A stretch of DNA of 64,000 bases from Nitrobacteraceae bacterium AZCC 2146 (GTDB lineage: Bacteria > Pseudomonadota > Alphaproteobacteria > Rhizobiales > Xanthobacteraceae), in contig JBAGRP010000001.1 in NCBI GenBank assembly GCA_036924855.1, forward strand, positions 3,224,001 to 3,288,000. The letters are read 5' to 3'. The notes under the pieces are model-generated. The model worked only from the letters and a program-made list of their open reading frames with translations. It was not told the DNA's origin and made no database searches. The position numbers were made by a program, and so were the translations under genes. Of this stretch, positions 9,150-16,276 are shown one piece after another (the first letter of the stretch is position 1; each line of letters begins with the position of its first letter).

Positions 9150-9175
9150 AAAATACGAAGCATACTTCGTATTTT
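9150..9175. promoter_or_regulatory. Perfect palindrome, probable MarR operator
   Basis: Arms AAAATACGAAG (9150-9160) and CTTCGTATTTT (9165-9175) are perfectly complementary around CATA. The site lies 45 bp before the amidohydrolase start and about 80 bp before the MarR gene, in the only AT-rich stretch of the divergent spacer. MarR proteins bind palindromes of this size at their own promoters, so it probably controls both directions. Confidence 0.75.
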
Positions 9176-9257
9176 ACAAAAGCAAAGAGCATGCCATAAA
9201 AGAAATGTGAGCTGTCATTCGCGAGTCGGCGGACGTCGCCGGTATCAGGAGAGCACA

Positions 9258-9752
9258 TTGCCAAGAGCGAAGAAGCGCCGTGATGAGGCCGCGCAGAAAC
9301 CGTGGCCGCTGCCGCAACGGCCGGGTTTCCTGATCCGGCGCCTGCACCAGATCCACGTTGCGCTGTTTCAGGAGGCCTGCGGCGCATTCGAGATGACGCC
9401 ACTGCAATACAGCCTGCTGTCGGCGCTGGCGGTGCGCGGAACCGCCGATCAGACCACCTTAGCCGCTGATATTGCTCTGGATCGGACGACCACGACGGGC
9501 GCACTGAAGCGGCTGGAAGTCCGCAACCTGGTCGAGCGTCCGGTCAGCGGCGACGATCGCCGCGCGCGAGTCTGCAAGTTGACGCCTGCGGGCGCCGCCT
9601 TGCTGGACAAGATCGAGAGCGCCGCCCGTGACGCGCATCGGGCGACGCTGGGCAATCTGACCAAGGCGGAACAGGCCGCGTTCATCGCCATGATGCAGCG
9701 CATTGTCGCAGACAACGCCAATCGCGACAGCACTGCCGCCTCACTGGATTGA
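9258..9752 (+). CDS. MarR-family transcriptional regulator
   Basis: 164 residues with a MarR winged helix. The recognition region is about residues 60-90 (QTTLAADIALDRTTTTGALK) and the wing carries the family signature DDRRARVCKLTPAG. The TTG start was chosen because AGGAGAG lies five bases upstream; longer versions would read through the palindromic operator. It is divergent from the amidohydrolase/molybdenum hydroxylase/LIV operon and is its likely ligand-responsive repressor. The inducer is presumably the transported substrate or a product. Confidence 0.9.
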   Translation: MPRAKKRRDEAAQKPWPLPQRPGFLIRRLHQIHVALFQEACGAFEMTPLQYSLLSALAVRGTADQTTLAADIALDRTTTTGALKRLEVRNLVERPVSGDDRRARVCKLTPAGAALLDKIESAARDAHRATLGNLTKAEQAAFIAMMQRIVADNANRDSTAASLD

Positions 9753-9824
9753 GCAGCGCACGATCGGTTTAGAGCGACTATAAATTAGTCAGACTGCCTT
9801 TAAAAGAGCATCGACCTCTCGCTA

Positions 9825-9938
9825 CGTCATTGCGAGGAGCCCTTGCGACGAAGCAATCCAGTCTTCACTCGTGGTTTCTGGAGTGCTTCGCTCAGAGCAA
9901 AGTTGGCAAAGCCAACTTTGCTAGAGCTCGCAATGACG
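9825..9938. repeat. Palindromic intergenic repeat, CGTCATTGCGAG family
   Basis: Perfect 12-bp inverted ends, CGTCATTGCGAG and CTCGCAATGACG, bound an element containing the degenerate half repeat GAAGCAATCCAG. An internal perfect hairpin at 9896-9922 has arms AGCAAAGTTGGC and GCCAACTTTGCT. It lies between convergent genes (MarR on plus, reductase on minus), where it could act as a two-way transcription barrier. It differs in sequence from the repeats at 2026 and 48998. Confidence 0.85.
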
Positions 9939-9957
9939 GTGACGCACTGCCCCGCGT

Positions 9958-10911
9958 TCACAGATCCAGCACCAGCCGGTCATCCGCCGAGCCGGCGACG
10001 CAGACCATCAGACTGCGTTCGCGCTCCCTGGGCGACAGCACCCGGTCGCGATGGACCGGTTGGCCTTCGAGCCAGTCCACCTTGCAGGAGCCGCAGATGC
10101 CGCCGCAGCACGAGGCGGGAATCTCGATGCCGACTTCGGTAAGCGCCGACAGCATGCTCTGGCCGGGTGTCACCAGGATCTCCAGCTTCGAGCGCGACAG
10201 CGCGAGAATGTACGGCTTCGCGTTCGGATCGACCGGCAGTGGCGGCGGCACGAAGCGTTCGATGTGCACGCGGTCCGCCGGCCAGTCGCGCGAGGCCTGT
10301 TCGAAGTCGTCGATCATGCTGTCGGGACCGCAGCAGCCTAACCCAACATCGGACAATGGCCGGCCGATCAGTGCCGCGATATCCGGCCGCCCGGAGACCG
10401 ACGTGTCGTGGATGACGAGATGTCCGGTCTTCAGCAGCGGCGTCAGCAGGCTGGCGAGCGGCGGCGCGCCACGCGAAATCATATGCAGGGTGAATTTCGG
10501 ACGCCCGATCCGCTTCAAATAGGCCGCCGCCGAGAGAAACGGCGTTACGCCGATGCCGCCTGCAACGAAAGCAAAGCGCGTGACGTCTTCCGGAAGATCG
10601 AGGCCGCCGCGCGGCAGCGACACGCCGATGGGATCACCGACCTTGATCTCGTCATGCAGCCTCATTGAGCCGCCACGCCCGGCGTCTTCGCGCTTCACGG
10701 CGATCACATAACGCGCGTTGTCGGCTGGATCGTTGCAGAGCGAATAAGTCCGCACCATTCCGCCCGGCAGATGCAGGTCGATATGCGCGCCGGGCCGGAA
10801 CGACGGCAGCTCCCAGTGATCGGGATCCACCAGCGAAAATATTTTGATGCCGGCTCCGCCGTCCTCGATTTTATCGACGATGGTTTTGACGGTCGTGATC
10901 GCCAGCTTCAT
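9958..10911 (-). CDS. Phthalate-dioxygenase-reductase-type flavoprotein with C-terminal 2Fe-2S domain
   Basis: 317 residues of the PDR/VanB class. An N-terminal flavin-binding barrel contains RTYSLCND (about residues 54-61), an NAD-binding domain contains FVAGGIGVTPFLSAA, and the C-terminal plant-type ferredoxin domain has the cluster pattern of PASCCGGICGSCKVDWLEGQ plus a later cysteine in MVCVAG. Such proteins pass electrons from NAD(P)H to a terminal oxygenase or metalloenzyme. No Rieske oxygenase is nearby. Instead its ATG overlaps the stop of a MOSC-domain gene by four bases, so that protein is the likely electron acceptor. Confidence 0.92.
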   Translation of the reverse strand: MKLAITTVKTIVDKIEDGGAGIKIFSLVDPDHWELPSFRPGAHIDLHLPGGMVRTYSLCNDPADNARYVIAVKREDAGRGGSMRLHDEIKVGDPIGVSLPRGGLDLPEDVTRFAFVAGGIGVTPFLSAAAYLKRIGRPKFTLHMISRGAPPLASLLTPLLKTGHLVIHDTSVSGRPDIAALIGRPLSDVGLGCCGPDSMIDDFEQASRDWPADRVHIERFVPPPLPVDPNAKPYILALSRSKLEILVTPGQSMLSALTEVGIEIPASCCGGICGSCKVDWLEGQPVHRDRVLSPRERERSLMVCVAGSADDRLVLDL

Positions 10912-11432
10912 TGCACGTTCCGCACGGCATCGCCGACGCGCACGGTGCCGCCCTGCAAGATCCTGCAGTTCAGTCCGGAGCGGTTGATCAGCGGATCGAA
11001 GATCGCCTTGCCGGTGATCTCCTCGATGTGTCGGCACGGGATCGACAGCCGCGTTGCCTCCAGCAGGGTTTCGCCGAGCCAGAACTGGCGGCCGACAAGA
11101 TGGGTGAGCGGCACGCCGGCGACGGTGACGTTGCGGCGGTGCTCCTCGGGGCCGAGGTCGATATTGTGGTCGCGCTTCAGCGCCACCAGCGTCTCGAATT
11201 CGAACAGCGTCACCTGCCGCCCGTCCTCAGGCTTGTGCGAGTAAAAGCCCTCCTCGCGACCGATCATGTAGCGGTCGCCTTCGATGCCTTTGCCGGCGAT
11301 CAATTGCAGCTCGGGCATCTCGCGCATTGGCAGGAAGGCGCGCGGCGTGACGTGGAGATGGCGCACCACGCCGGTCCAGCCGGGAATGACCGCGCTGTCG
11401 GTGGTGGATGGTGAATTCAACGTATCGAGCAT
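10908..11432 (-). CDS. MOSC-domain protein
   Basis: 174 residues of the MOSC (molybdenum cofactor sulfurase C-terminal) fold. Landmarks are GIEGDRYMIG near residues 49-58 and the LSIPCRHIEE segment whose C133 is the expected molybdenum-ligating cysteine, followed by a GLNCRIL strand. Stand-alone MOSC proteins such as YiiM, and the MOSC-ferredoxin fusion YcbX, reduce N-hydroxylated compounds. Here the ferredoxin is carried by the overlapping downstream reductase. Function is inferred from family and operon; the substrate is unknown. Confidence 0.88.
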   Translation of the reverse strand: MLDTLNSPSTTDSAVIPGWTGVVRHLHVTPRAFLPMREMPELQLIAGKGIEGDRYMIGREEGFYSHKPEDGRQVTLFEFETLVALKRDHNIDLGPEEHRRNVTVAGVPLTHLVGRQFWLGETLLEATRLSIPCRHIEEITGKAIFDPLINRSGLNCRILQGGTVRVGDAVRNVQ

Positions 11433-11529
11433 CGCTCATATCCTTCTGCGCATTTGAAAATCGCCGCAGTCCTGTCGTTTGAAGGGATCGCGAAGCGGGG
11501 CGACACACGAACGTATCGCCCCATCGCTG

Positions 11530-12843
11530 TCAGGTCAGTTCCTTGTTCGCCATCTCCGGCGCGACGAAGGTCGCGGTGCCGGTGATCAGCGCACAGACGA
11601 TCAGGAACACCGAGACCGGCCAGGTGGCACCGCCAGCCCAGGTCATCAGCGAGGCCGCAATCAGCGGGCTCAACCCACCGCTCAGCGCCGCGCCGACCTG
11701 GAAGCCAAGGGACGCACCGCTGTAGCGCAGCTTCGCGGTGAACAGTTCAGAATACCAGGGCGCACCGATGCCGAACATTACCATCTGGCCGAAGGAGATG
11801 GCGGCCACGATGGTCAGGATCACGATGGTCGGATCGCGGGTATCAAGCAGCCAGAACATCGGGAAGGCGAACAGCGCCGAAAAGATGCAGCTCGAATAGA
11901 ACATCGTCTTGCGGCCGACCTTGTCGGACAGCCAGCCAAAGAAGGGAATCGAGAAGAGCGCAACAAACGACGCGATGAACGCGCCGTTCAGCACCAGGCC
12001 ACGCGACAGGCCGAGGCGCGAGGTCGCGTAGGACATAATGAAGACGCCGGCGATGCTGGCATAAGCGATCTCCGAGATCTTCAGGCCGACCGCGGTGAAA
12101 AAGGGGCGACGATGATATTTGAAGATTTCCACGATCGGCATTTTCGCGACTTCGTTCTTGGCCTTGAGCGCGCGGAACGCCGGGGTCTCTTCCATGCTGA
12201 GGCGGATCCACAGACCGACGCCGACCAGCAGAATGGAAATCAGGAACGGAATGCGCCAGCCCCATGCCAGGAATTCGCTCTCGGGCAATTGCGACACCAG
12301 CGCGAACATGCCGATCGCCGCGAGATTGCCGACGGGATTGCCGACCTGCACCATGCTGCCAAGGAAGCCGCGCTTATGCGTGGGACAATTCTCCACCACC
12401 ATCAGCACCGCGCCGCCCCATTCGCCGCCAAGGCCGATGCCCTGCAGGAAGCGCAGCACGATGAGCAGCACCGGCGCGGCGATGCCGATCTGCTGATAGG
12501 TCGGCAGCAGGCCGATCAGGAAGGTGCCGAGCCCCATCACCATGATGGTGATCGCCAGCATCGCCTTGCGGCCGACGCGGTCACCGTAGTGACCGAAGAT
12601 CGCGGCACCAAGTGGACGCGCCAGAAAGCCGACGGCATAGGTGCCGAAGGCGGCGATCGTCGCCAGCGCTGGATCGCCGGCGGCGAAGAAGACCTTGTTG
12701 AACACCAGCGCGGTGGCCGCGCCGTAGATCAGGAAGTCGTACCACTCGACGGCGGTGCCGATCACGCTCGACCAGACGATGCGGCGCAACGTTGCCGCGT
12801 CATCGGGTATTTCCACTGTGTTGAATTGTTCTGCGACGGTCAT
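11530..12843 (-). CDS. MFS transporter, metabolite:H+ symporter type
   Basis: 437 residues with about 12 membrane segments. The MHS-family opening SVIGTAVEWYDFLIYG lies near residues 26-41, followed by the loop motif GHYGDRVGRKAML and QGIGLGGEWGGAVL. Relatives include ShiA, KgtP and ProP, which import carboxylates or osmolytes with protons. It is downstream of a RidA gene on the same strand, separated by a hairpin, and may bring in the substrate handled by the neighbouring enzymes. The compound cannot be predicted. Confidence 0.9.
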   Translation of the reverse strand: MTVAEQFNTVEIPDDAATLRRIVWSSVIGTAVEWYDFLIYGAATALVFNKVFFAAGDPALATIAAFGTYAVGFLARPLGAAIFGHYGDRVGRKAMLAITIMVMGLGTFLIGLLPTYQQIGIAAPVLLIVLRFLQGIGLGGEWGGAVLMVVENCPTHKRGFLGSMVQVGNPVGNLAAIGMFALVSQLPESEFLAWGWRIPFLISILLVGVGLWIRLSMEETPAFRALKAKNEVAKMPIVEIFKYHRRPFFTAVGLKISEIAYASIAGVFIMSYATSRLGLSRGLVLNGAFIASFVALFSIPFFGWLSDKVGRKTMFYSSCIFSALFAFPMFWLLDTRDPTIVILTIVAAISFGQMVMFGIGAPWYSELFTAKLRYSGASLGFQVGAALSGGLSPLIAASLMTWAGGATWPVSVFLIVCALITGTATFVAPEMANKELT

Positions 12844-12897
12844 GATCGTTCCTCTCCAGGAAGGGGGTCAAAATTTCGGACGCATATCGTCATTCTC

Positions 12898-12917
12898 CGC
12901 CTCCGGTTTTGGAGGCG
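12898..12917. repeat. GC-rich hairpin between ridA-like and MFS genes
   Basis: Perfect 7-bp arms CGCCTCC and GGAGGCG enclose a six-base loop. There is no T-run on the minus-strand side, so it is not a textbook terminator. It lies between two co-directional minus-strand genes and could attenuate read-through or stabilise one of the messages. The rest of the roughly 130-bp spacer shows nothing else clear. Confidence 0.6.
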
Positions 12918-12976
12918 TAGTTCGAAAATTCTGGACTTCCGCTGACCTTCAGCCGCCCCAGCGCAGGCGTCGGGAT

Positions 12977-13324
12977 TTAAGGAATCGCTGCAATCGCCGC
13001 GATCTCGACGCGGATGGATGGATTGGCGAGGCGGGCTTCGACGCAGGCACGCGCGGGCGATGCGCCGGCCGGCACCCAGGCATCCCACACGGTATTGAAG
13101 GCTGCGAAATCCGCGATATTCGGCAGCCACACCGTCGCCGTCAGGATTGACGCCTTGTCGGTTCCGGCCGCGGCCAACAGCGCATCGATCTTGTCGAGCA
13201 CCTGCCTGGCCTGCGCTTCAACGCCGACGGTGAGATCGTCGGGCACCTGGCCGGCGAGATAGACAAGGCCGCCGTGGATGGTGGCCATACTCAGCCGCTT
13301 GCCGGGAATTAAACGCTTGATCAT
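12977..13324 (-). CDS. RidA-family protein (reactive imine/enamine deaminase-like)
   Basis: 115 residues starting MIKRLIPGKRLSMATIHGGL. The pattern fits the YjgF/RidA fold: LVYLAGQVPDD early, KASILTATVWLPN mid, and ARACVEARLANPSIRVEIAA at the end with the conserved C-x-x-x-R/V-E-I region. RidA proteins hydrolyse reactive enamines or imines made by PLP enzymes and amine oxidases. Divergence from an XRE-cupin regulator and proximity to amine- or amide-related enzymes suggest a protective role in the same pathway. A longer start is possible but adds residues with no family match. Confidence 0.88.
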   Translation of the reverse strand: MIKRLIPGKRLSMATIHGGLVYLAGQVPDDLTVGVEAQARQVLDKIDALLAAAGTDKASILTATVWLPNIADFAAFNTVWDAWVPAGASPARACVEARLANPSIRVEIAAIAAIP

Positions 13325-13361
13325 GATGCGACCTTGATGCCGTGACCTGCAATGAACTCTT

Positions 13362-13398
13362 GTTGCAAAATCCAACATGTTTACTGTTGGAAATCAAC
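13362..13398. promoter_or_regulatory. Nested inverted repeat in divergent promoter region
   Basis: Inner arms TCCAAC (13371-13376) and GTTGGA (13386-13391) are flanked by outer GTTG (13362-13365) and CAAC (13395-13398), roughly on one centre. The site lies 40-75 bp upstream of the RidA gene in the 313-bp spacer shared with the XRE-cupin regulator. It is AT-rich relative to its surroundings and is a plausible operator. The rest of the spacer (13399-13637) holds no gene I can support. Confidence 0.5.
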
Positions 13399-13637
13399 GG
13401 CACCAAAACCGGCATCTGACGCCTAAACCAGCAAAAAGCCCGAGATGCCCATTGTGTGTGCGTAAAAACGACGATTCAGGCCATCTTTGCCTAAATTATC
13501 CTTGCCGATGCTGGAAATATCTGCAGCAATGTTTTCCGAGAGAAACATGCCGGCGGTCACGCGGATGGCATCGAATGGCCCTTTCGGGACCGCCGCGCTT
13601 TATCTAAAAGAGCGAACGCGCATGATGGAGACAGGCG

Positions 13638-14213
13638 TTGCTTGATGTCAGCAGAACCGAGGCGGTGGGTTTCAACCTGCGGCAGCTGCGCTCGGCCAAG
13701 GGACTGACGCTCGACCAGCTCGCAACTCTGAGCGAGCTGACGCGCGGTTATATCTCGCTGGTTGAGCGCGGGCTGAAGACGCCGTCGGTCGCCGCCTTGC
13801 TGCGTTTGGCCGCCGCGCTCGACGTCAACGTCACCTATCTGTTCGACCCCAATCCGACACCGGCGCCGCGCTACACGCTGTTTCGCCAGCAGAAGCGGAG
13901 CGCACCGGTGCAGGAAGGCGGATTCGACCTGCTGGCGCTGGCCGCAAGCCGCACGCAAAAGCGGATGGAGCCGTTTCTGATCCGGCCGCGGCTGAAATCG
14001 GCGCCGCGAGCATCGCATGCCGGCGAGGAATTCCTGTTTGTCGTCAGCGGCGGCGTTGCGATCAAGATCGATGGCGAGGAGATTCTCCTCGAGAAGGGCG
14101 ACTGCCTGTATTTCTCCGGCGAGACGCCGCACGAAGTGCGCAGCCTTGGCCCGCAAAAGGCCGAGGTGCTGCTAGTGGTCTCGGCGCCAACGGAGCGCGA
14201 GCCAAAGGCCTGA
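13638..14213 (+). CDS. XRE-family regulator with C-terminal cupin domain
   Basis: 191 residues. The N-terminal helix-turn-helix covers about residues 11-66 (LRQLRSAKGLTLDQLATLSE, then RGYISLVERGLKTPSV). A C-terminal cupin covers about 110-185 (HAGEEFLFVVSGGVAIKIDG, LEKGDCLYFSGETPHEVRS). The TTG start is supported by GGAG seven bases upstream. This HTH-cupin class often controls small-molecule catabolism with the cupin as ligand sensor. It is convergent with the flavoprotein operon and divergent from ridA, so it could control either. Confidence 0.9.
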   Translation: MLDVSRTEAVGFNLRQLRSAKGLTLDQLATLSELTRGYISLVERGLKTPSVAALLRLAAALDVNVTYLFDPNPTPAPRYTLFRQQKRSAPVQEGGFDLLALAASRTQKRMEPFLIRPRLKSAPRASHAGEEFLFVVSGGVAIKIDGEEILLEKGDCLYFSGETPHEVRSLGPQKAEVLLVVSAPTEREPKA

Positions 14214-14546
14214 TCAGGAGCGCCAGAGCCGTTCATCGGGCGGCGCGATTTCGGTGACGAGGTCACGGATCAGCACCTTCTTCGGCAATGGCGCCAGCGT
14301 CGTCATGCCTTCCTTCAAACGTACGGTGCAGGCGTAATCGACCTTGCCGTCGATCAGCATCATGCATTCCTTGCAGGCATTGGCGTTGATGCAGGAGAAC
14401 CGAAACGCCAACGACGGATCCGCGCCGCGACGCACCGCGCGCAGGCCATCGAGCACGGACTGGCCGTGTTCGAAGGCAACATCGAAGGTCTCGTGGCGCG
14501 GCACGTCGCCGAGCGCGCCGCGCTGGATGTGGAGCGTCGCCTTCAT
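14214..14546 (-). CDS. Minimal 2Fe-2S protein resembling the N-terminal half of SdhB/FrdB
   Basis: 110 residues starting MKATLHIQRGALGD. A ferredoxin fold carries the cluster motif FSCINANACKECMMLIDGKV and the fourth cysteine in DYACTVRL, as in the plant-type 2Fe-2S domain of succinate dehydrogenase/fumarate reductase iron subunits. Those are about 240 residues with a second domain holding 4Fe-4S and 3Fe-4S clusters, which is absent here. Its ATG overlaps the flavoprotein stop by four bases. It is probably the one-cluster electron partner of that flavoprotein. No membrane anchor subunit is present. Confidence 0.88.
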   Translation of the reverse strand: MKATLHIQRGALGDVPRHETFDVAFEHGQSVLDGLRAVRRGADPSLAFRFSCINANACKECMMLIDGKVDYACTVRLKEGMTTLAPLPKKVLIRDLVTEIAPPDERLWRS

Positions 14547-16258
14547 GCCGCGGCCTTTCCGGTAGTGGGCGCAACTTTGTGCAGGCTCATGGCGCTATCC
14601 GTTAGACTGACGATCTGATTGACGCACCATTCGTCTTCGAGGCCGAGATGATCGTCGCGCTGATGCGCGCCGCGGCTCTCGGTGCGCGCCAGCGCCGGCA
14701 CCGCGACGGATTGCGCGACCTGCAGCATGTTGCGCAGATCGAGCCAGTCGACCAGCACCGGATCGAATGCCGTTTCGGAAGATATTGGCCTGTCGCCGAT
14801 ATCGGTTTTCAGTTGCTCGATGGCCGCGATCGCCGAACGCAGCTTTGCATCGGTTCGGAATGGGCCGACGTCGTCGGCCATCACAGCCTGCAACTTGACG
14901 ACGACCGCCGCCGGGTTCGGCGCATCGCGCCTGGCCGCACTGCGCAGCAGATCCAGCGCCGGGCGCGCGGCTTCCGGCGACCACATCGCCTTCCCTTGCA
15001 CGGCGCGGCGCGCAGCGTTACGGCCGGCGCGCGCGCCGAACACGAAAGCTTCCGTGATCGCATTGCCCGACAGCCGGTTGGCGCCATTGGCGCCGCCCAC
15101 CGCTTCGCCGCAGGCATAGAGACCGGGCACGCGCGTCTGCAGCGTCTCGTCGACGCGAACACCGCCCATGTGATAATGCGCGATCGGCGCGACTTCGACC
15201 GGACGCTTGGCGAGATCGATGCCGTTGGCCGCGAGCCGGTCCACCACCGGGCCGAAGGCGCGGCGGATCTCCGCCTCGGGCACGTGCTGGAAGCTGAGAT
15301 AGGCGCCGCCCGCCGGGCTGCCGCGGCCGGCCTCGACTTCCTTGGTGATGGCGTAGGTGGCGAGATCGCGGGTCAGCACATAGGTGCCGTCGCTGCGGCT
15401 GTCGCGCGTGGCATAGTCTTCCTCGAATTCGCGCATCTCGGAATTCAGCAGCTTGCCGCCGAGCTTGTAGCGGAACGGATCCCACATGATCGGATCCATG
15501 CCGACGAGCCGCGGCGCGAGATGGCCGATCGGGAAGAACTGCACGAACTCCATGTCGATCAGCTCGGCGCCGGCACGCAGCGCCAGCGCATAGCCGTCGC
15601 CACCCATGTTGGAGGACGCGCTGTTGCGGCGATACAGTCCGGTCAGGCCGCCGGTGGCAATGATCACCGCCCTGGCGGCAAGCGTCACCGCGCGCCCGGT
15701 CGGCAGATGCAGCGCAGTGGCGCCGCAGGCTTCGCCATCGCGCACGGCAATATCGATAATAACGAGATCACCGATCCGGCGAATGCTGTCGGCATTGTTC
15801 AGCTGCGTGCGCAGTGTTTTCGACACCGCGGGCCCGGTGGAGAGAAAATCCACATAGGCGCAGCGCGGACGATCATGACCGGGCGCCTGGGCCTGCTTGA
15901 TGTGGCCATCCTCACGCGCCCAACCGACTTTCCAGGCGTCCATCTCGCGCAACCGCTGCGGGCCGTCCTCGCAGAGCAGCGCGGCGAGCCGCTCATCGCA
16001 AAGCCCGCGGCCGGCCGCGAGCGTATCGGCGAAATGATGCTCCCAATGGTCCGGCGTCTGCTCGCCGAGCGCGGCGGCCACCGTCATCTGCGCCATCACC
16101 GTGGCACCGCCGCGCCCGATCAGGCTGCGATCAGCGAGAATCACCGACGCCCCGCCGCGCGCGGCTTCCAGCGCGGCGTACATGCCGGCGCCGCCGGCGC
16201 CGATCACGAGCACGTCGGTTTCGAGATGGGTGGGCGAGCTATCTTCGGATGCGATCAT
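14543..16258 (-). CDS. Fumarate reductase/succinate dehydrogenase-like flavoprotein
   Basis: 571 residues of the FAD_binding_2 plus C-terminal SDH flavoprotein architecture. Near residue 18 is the dinucleotide motif DVLVIGAGGAGMYAALEAA, followed by GRGGATVMAQM. The catalytic region has PIAHYHMGGVRVDE, and GANGANRLSGNAITEAFVFG matches the substrate/FAD loop of SdhA, FrdA and L-aspartate oxidase. Its partner is a single-cluster ferredoxin rather than a full SdhB, and no cytochrome subunit is encoded, so this is not respiratory complex II. It probably oxidises or reduces a small dicarboxylate-like metabolite. Confidence 0.9.
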   Translation of the reverse strand: MIASEDSSPTHLETDVLVIGAGGAGMYAALEAARGGASVILADRSLIGRGGATVMAQMTVAAALGEQTPDHWEHHFADTLAAGRGLCDERLAALLCEDGPQRLREMDAWKVGWAREDGHIKQAQAPGHDRPRCAYVDFLSTGPAVSKTLRTQLNNADSIRRIGDLVIIDIAVRDGEACGATALHLPTGRAVTLAARAVIIATGGLTGLYRRNSASSNMGGDGYALALRAGAELIDMEFVQFFPIGHLAPRLVGMDPIMWDPFRYKLGGKLLNSEMREFEEDYATRDSRSDGTYVLTRDLATYAITKEVEAGRGSPAGGAYLSFQHVPEAEIRRAFGPVVDRLAANGIDLAKRPVEVAPIAHYHMGGVRVDETLQTRVPGLYACGEAVGGANGANRLSGNAITEAFVFGARAGRNAARRAVQGKAMWSPEAARPALDLLRSAARRDAPNPAAVVVKLQAVMADDVGPFRTDAKLRSAIAAIEQLKTDIGDRPISSETAFDPVLVDWLDLRNMLQVAQSVAVPALARTESRGAHQRDDHLGLEDEWCVNQIVSLTDSAMSLHKVAPTTGKAAA

Positions 16259-16276
16259 GCGCTCTACCGGTTCAGG

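Noticed and set aside
9150..9175. Resemblance of the palindrome to a loxP recombination site
   Set aside because: Only the TACGAAG/CTTCGTA core is shared, the arms point the other way and the spacer is four bases instead of eight. The divergent MarR context explains it better.
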